A DNA stretch of 64,000 nt from Hymenobacter wooponensis (GTDB lineage Bacteria; Bacteroidota; Bacteroidia; Cytophagales; Hymenobacteraceae). Positions 61,062 through 64,000 of the stretch are shown piece by piece. The translations under genes were made by a program, and so were the position numbers. The stretch is from the NCBI RefSeq assembly GCF_004745865.1, contig NZ_SRKZ01000004.1, forward strand, positions 682,001 to 746,000, given 5' to 3'. Under the pieces are notes generated by a model. The model saw nothing but the letters and a program-made list of their open reading frames with translations, ran no database searches and was not told the DNA's origin. Each line of letters opens with the position of its first letter. Position 1 is the first letter of the stretch.

Positions 61062-61364
61062 TTAGTCGTTGTTGCCGGTGGCGCCTTCGTTGGTGAAGTC
61101 GCCTTCAGTGCTCGGGCTCGACTGGGTAGCTTCTGCTACTTCGTTGGTGAGCTCAACATCTACTTGAGGCTGGGCGCCACCTTGTCCGGCTTGGCCAGAC
61201 GTGTTTTTCGAGTTATTGGAGCCAGACTGGTCTCCTGCGGGTTTGTTGCTCATGTTGAAAGGCCAGGTTTTTTGGGTGTAGCTCAGCACGGCTCCGGCTG
61301 CTAACACAGCCAGAGAAGCGCCAACCCAGGTGTTGGTATTACGCTTTTTCTTTTTGTAACGCAT
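61062..61364 (-). CDS. small single-TM protein, 100 aa
   Basis: Basic N-terminus MRYKKKKRNTNTW, one TM helix (VGASLAVLAAGAVLSY, about residues 14-30), then a low-complexity Ser/Gly/Asn/Gln-rich and acidic tail. Topology by the positive-inside rule puts the tail outside the cytoplasm. Its own terminator supports it as a real gene. No family recognised. Confidence 0.65.
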   Translation of the reverse strand: MRYKKKKRNTNTWVGASLAVLAAGAVLSYTQKTWPFNMSNKPAGDQSGSNNSKNTSGQAGQGGAQPQVDVELTNEVAEATQSSPSTEGDFTNEGATGNND

Positions 61365-61525
61365 AGACGGTTGAGTGAGTAATTGAACGGTAGTCTTAGT
61401 ACGTATTCTGCCCTCGATAGATGGCCTCTAGGCTTATTTCACGGTATAATCCCACTCCGGCAAAGGCCGCCCCAGTGCCTGTCACTGGCCTAGCGCGATG
61501 CCGTAACCGCTCAATCTCCTTCGCT

Positions 61526-62347
61526 ATGCTCACCCGCCTGATCCCTTCCAGCCAACAGCCCCTGCCTGCCATTGGGCTGGGCACCTGGCAAACTTTTGAC
61601 GTTCGTGGTAAAGCGGCGTACCCGCCTCTTCAGCAAACTCTGGAGGTGCTGCACACTGCCGGTGGCAGCGTCATTGATTCTTCGCCCATGTATGGCCGGG
61701 CCGAGGAAGTAGTGGGCGACCTGACTGCAGAACTGGCAAGCCGCGACGCCTTCTTCTACGCCACCAAGGTCTGGACTCAAGGGCGCGAGGCGGGCATCCG
61801 GCAGATGGAGGACTCCCTGCGCAAGATGCGCCGCACCTCTCTGGATTTGCTGCAGATTCATAACCTGGTGGACTGGCAAACTCACCTGCGCACCCTGCGG
61901 GAGTGGCAAGCGGCGGGCCGGGTTCGGTACCTGGGCATCACGCACTACACCGATGGCATGCACGAGCAGCTGGAGCGCGTTTTCTCCCAGGAGCCCCTCG
62001 ATTTCGTGCAGTTCAACTACTCCATTCTCGACCGCCATGCCGAACAGCGCCTGCTCCCAGCCGCCGCCGACCGTGGAGTGGCTACGCTCATCAACCGCCC
62101 CTATGGTGAAGGCAGCCTGCTTACCCGCGTAGGCCACCACCCGCTGCCCGGCTGGGCCGCGGAGCTGGGCATTACCAGCTGGGCGCAGTTCCTGCTGAAG
62201 TTCATTCTTTCCCACCCCGCCGTTACGTGTGTGATTCCCGGTACCAGCAACCCAGCGCACCTCCAGGACAACCTGCGCGCCGCCGAAGGTCCGTTACCCG
62301 ACGAAGCCACCCGCGAGAAAATGGCGGCCTACGTGCGGACTTTATAG
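61526..62347 (+). CDS. aldo/keto reductase
   Basis: About 273 residues of the TIM-barrel AKR superfamily. Seen: LPAIGLGTWQTF, catalytic Asp and Tyr in VIDSSPMYGRAEEVVG, Lys in FFYATKVWTQG, His in LDLLQIHNLVDW, and the NADPH-binding end FILSHPAVTCVIPGTSNPAHLQDNL. ATG 61526 is used; the frame to 61421 adds an Arg/Pro-rich stretch not seen in AKRs. Physiological substrate unknown. Confidence 0.88.
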   Translation: MLTRLIPSSQQPLPAIGLGTWQTFDVRGKAAYPPLQQTLEVLHTAGGSVIDSSPMYGRAEEVVGDLTAELASRDAFFYATKVWTQGREAGIRQMEDSLRKMRRTSLDLLQIHNLVDWQTHLRTLREWQAAGRVRYLGITHYTDGMHEQLERVFSQEPLDFVQFNYSILDRHAEQRLLPAAADRGVATLINRPYGEGSLLTRVGHHPLPGWAAELGITSWAQFLLKFILSHPAVTCVIPGTSNPAHLQDNLRAAEGPLPDEATREKMAAYVRTL

Positions 62348-62411
62348 CAACCTGCCAGAAGCCCTCCCTCTGCTCTGACTGCCTTACAAGCAGCTTAATC
62401 AGAACCATGCT

Positions 62412-62447
62412 AAAAGTGGCCTAGCGTGCAGCTTAGGCCACTTTTTT
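62412..62447 (+). terminator. terminator after aldo/keto reductase
   Basis: AAAAGTGGCCTA / TTAGGCCACTTTT around a short loop, followed by TTTTTT. The stem is built on the over-represented GGCCTAG-type word. Confidence 0.8.
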
Positions 62448-62614
62448 GTTCTACTCGACAATAACGACCTGCTGGTAAGGCCGTACTGCCTATCTCGTAG
62501 GTTGCGGCTTCGGGTGGTGATGAAGGCTTTGTGGGAAAGTCGGCCTGAGCTCTAGGCTTCTATCTGAAGCCGCACCTACACCTATCTTTTTATCGGCGCT
62601 TTTCTTCTGTGGCT

Positions 62615-63730
62615 ATGAACAGCATGAACCTCAAGCTCAAACCGCTTCACCAACAAACTATTGTTATTACGGGCGCTTCCAGCGGTATTGGCCTTGTAAC
62701 GGCGCGTATGGCCGCAAAAGAGGGCGCCCGAGTGGTGTTAGCCGCCCGCAACGCTGAGGCATTGCGCCAACTAGCTCAGGAAATTAATAGCCAGGGCGGA
62801 CAAGCGTTGGCAGTACCTACCGATGTGGGTAGTGAGGAGGATATGATGCGGCTGGCCGCAGCCGCTCAGGCGGAGTTTGGAGGCTTTGATACGTGGGTAA
62901 ACAATGCGGGTGTATCCATTTTCGGGCATTGCGATGAGGTGAGCATTCCCGACATGGAGCGCATGTTCGCCACCAACTTCTGGGGTACGGTGTACGGCTC
63001 CCGGCTGGCGGTGCAGCACTACAAGCAACGCCAGGAGCCCGGTGCCCTCATCAACATCGGCAGCTTCTTCGGCGACCGGGCCACGCCGGTACAGTCCACT
63101 TACTGCGCCTCCAAACACGCCCTGCACGGCTGGACGAATGCCCTCCGCATGGAGCTGGAGGTAGAAAAGGCGCCGGTTTCCGTTACGCTTATTCACCCCG
63201 GCCGCATCGACACGCCCTATAACGAACACGCCCAGAGCTATTTTGAGCAGCAGGTAGCTCACCGCGGTATGGTGTACCCACCCGAGGCCGTAGCGGAGGC
63301 TATCCTATTTGCGGCCGCCCATCCTAAGCGCGACATGTACGTGGGCTTTCAGGCCAAAGCCCTCACGCTGGCTGGCCACCTGGCTCCGCGCATCATGGAC
63401 AAAGTAATGGAGGCCCTGATTTACCCAACGCAGCTGGACCCCAAACGGCCCTCGCGCAATGCCGAAACCAGTGCCTTGCATAAAGCCGGTTACGGCCTGC
63501 ACGAGCGTGGCTCGCACGAGGGCTGGTTCCGCTCCCGTAGCCTCTACGTGAAAGCCGAGAAGCACCCGCTGCTGGCCGCCGCCGCTGTAGCCGGCCTGAG
63601 CACTGTCGCCTGGCTGCTCACCAAATCACGCAACGCCAGCAATGGCACTAGCAGGATTGATGCTGATAGCAGCATCACCACCAAGGAAAACAGCATTGAG
63701 GCAGACGAGCCTGTTGTTGCGCAGGTCTAG
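62615..63730 (+). CDS. SDR family oxidoreductase with C-terminal extension
   Basis: About 371 residues. The N-terminal classical short-chain dehydrogenase domain has TIVITGASSGIGLVTARMA, NNAGVSIFG, catalytic Ser in INIGSFFGD, and YCASKHALHG for the YxxxK pair. After about residue 250 there is an extension with a hydrophobic helix (HPLLAAAAVAGLSTVAWLL) near residue 330 and an acidic tail, so it may be membrane-tethered. ATG 62615 or 62624 are both possible; the GTG at 62609 is less likely. Confidence 0.88.
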   Translation: MNSMNLKLKPLHQQTIVITGASSGIGLVTARMAAKEGARVVLAARNAEALRQLAQEINSQGGQALAVPTDVGSEEDMMRLAAAAQAEFGGFDTWVNNAGVSIFGHCDEVSIPDMERMFATNFWGTVYGSRLAVQHYKQRQEPGALINIGSFFGDRATPVQSTYCASKHALHGWTNALRMELEVEKAPVSVTLIHPGRIDTPYNEHAQSYFEQQVAHRGMVYPPEAVAEAILFAAAHPKRDMYVGFQAKALTLAGHLAPRIMDKVMEALIYPTQLDPKRPSRNAETSALHKAGYGLHERGSHEGWFRSRSLYVKAEKHPLLAAAAVAGLSTVAWLLTKSRNASNGTSRIDADSSITTKENSIEADEPVVAQV

Positions 63731-63742
63731 GCTACTAGTTCA

Positions 63743-63766
63743 CAGCCTAAGCCCTAGGCTGTTTTT
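63743..63766 (+). terminator. terminator after SDR gene
   Basis: Short stem CAGCCTA / TAGGCTG with a 5-base loop, followed by five T. Confidence 0.6.
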
Positions 63767-63809
63767 CTACTCTACCGAACCGCATAGCCTGCCAGCTCTT
63801 AGGTACCAT

Positions 63810-64000
63810 ATGCTGCACTTCCCTCAACCTATTTCGCCCAAGGCCCACGCGTACTTCGACGCGTGGGCCTTTCCGGCTATACTGGGGCTGGCTGCCTGGA
63901 TGTGGCGCCACAACCGGAAAGCTGCCGCCCTAATTGCGGCCAACGGCCTGCTGGAAGGTACCACGGCGGCCCTCACCAACTTTCCACCGCCCGGCCCCTT
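63810..64000 (+). CDS. membrane protein, 3' end outside window
   Basis: An ATG at 63810 opens a frame that stays open to the window end: MLHFPQPISPKAHAYFDAWA, then a hydrophobic stretch (FPAILGLAAWMWRH) and AALIAANGLLEGTTAALTNF. The pattern resembles small four-helix membrane proteins of the SPW type, which is only a guess. A perfect 13-bp inverted repeat lies within its first 20 codons (63840-63871). Confidence 0.5.
   Translation, partial: MLHFPQPISPKAHAYFDAWAFPAILGLAAWMWRHNRKAAALIAANGLLEGTTAALTNFPPPGP

Overview
The window reads as chromosomal DNA of a Bacteroidota bacterium, most likely a Hymenobacter-type member of the Cytophagales. Supporting signs are two TonB-dependent receptors with N-terminal carboxypeptidase-like domains, menaquinone synthesis genes, families typical of the phylum (DUF3667, DUF6370, HslV with a short propeptide), promoters of the TAnnTTTG type with no clear Shine-Dalgarno sites, and a very frequent GGCCTAG/CTAGGCC heptamer. 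The genus is an inference; no rRNA, tRNA, insertion sequence, prophage or CRISPR array was seen.

Layout. 1-5100: a truncated amidase, small unknown genes (one frameshifted), a DUF3667 membrane protein, a deoxyhypusine-synthase-like enzyme, an STM3941-like protein and hslV. 5500-12800 (all minus): an S9 peptidase, a TonB receptor and the pyruvate dehydrogenase E2 subunit. 13000-25100: a lipoprotein/phosphatase pair, then menaquinone genes menI-menF-menD-menB and, after several unrelated genes, menE. 25400-29900: secreted, outer-membrane and integral membrane proteins and a conserved minus-strand protein.

29900-43400 is the centrepiece: a complete branched-chain amino acid block, ilvE-ilvD-ilvB-ilvN-ilvC-ilvA followed by leuA-leuC-leuD-leuB, all on the plus strand and closed by a strong terminator. 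The ilv part is preceded by an 18-residue leader peptide rich in Leu/Val/Ile codons and a terminator hairpin with a competing antiterminator, which is a textbook attenuator layout. The ilv and leuA promoters share an operator-like sequence and a -7 region at identical spacing, so the two halves are probably co-regulated.

43500-53200: two LytS-type kinase / LytTR regulator sets arranged tail to tail. Next to the second set, a TPR-like periplasmic protein and a TonB receptor share an almost identical promoter-operator, suggesting that they are the regulator's targets. 53400-64000: a frameshifted MOSC protein, a TPR-histidine kinase, a HAD hydrolase, a pirin, a PQQ-type sugar dehydrogenase, an aldo/keto reductase, an SDR enzyme and the start of a membrane protein.

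Intergenic spaces carry several families of long inverted repeats (REP/MITE-like), some nested within each other and several lying between genes of the ilv/leu operon.
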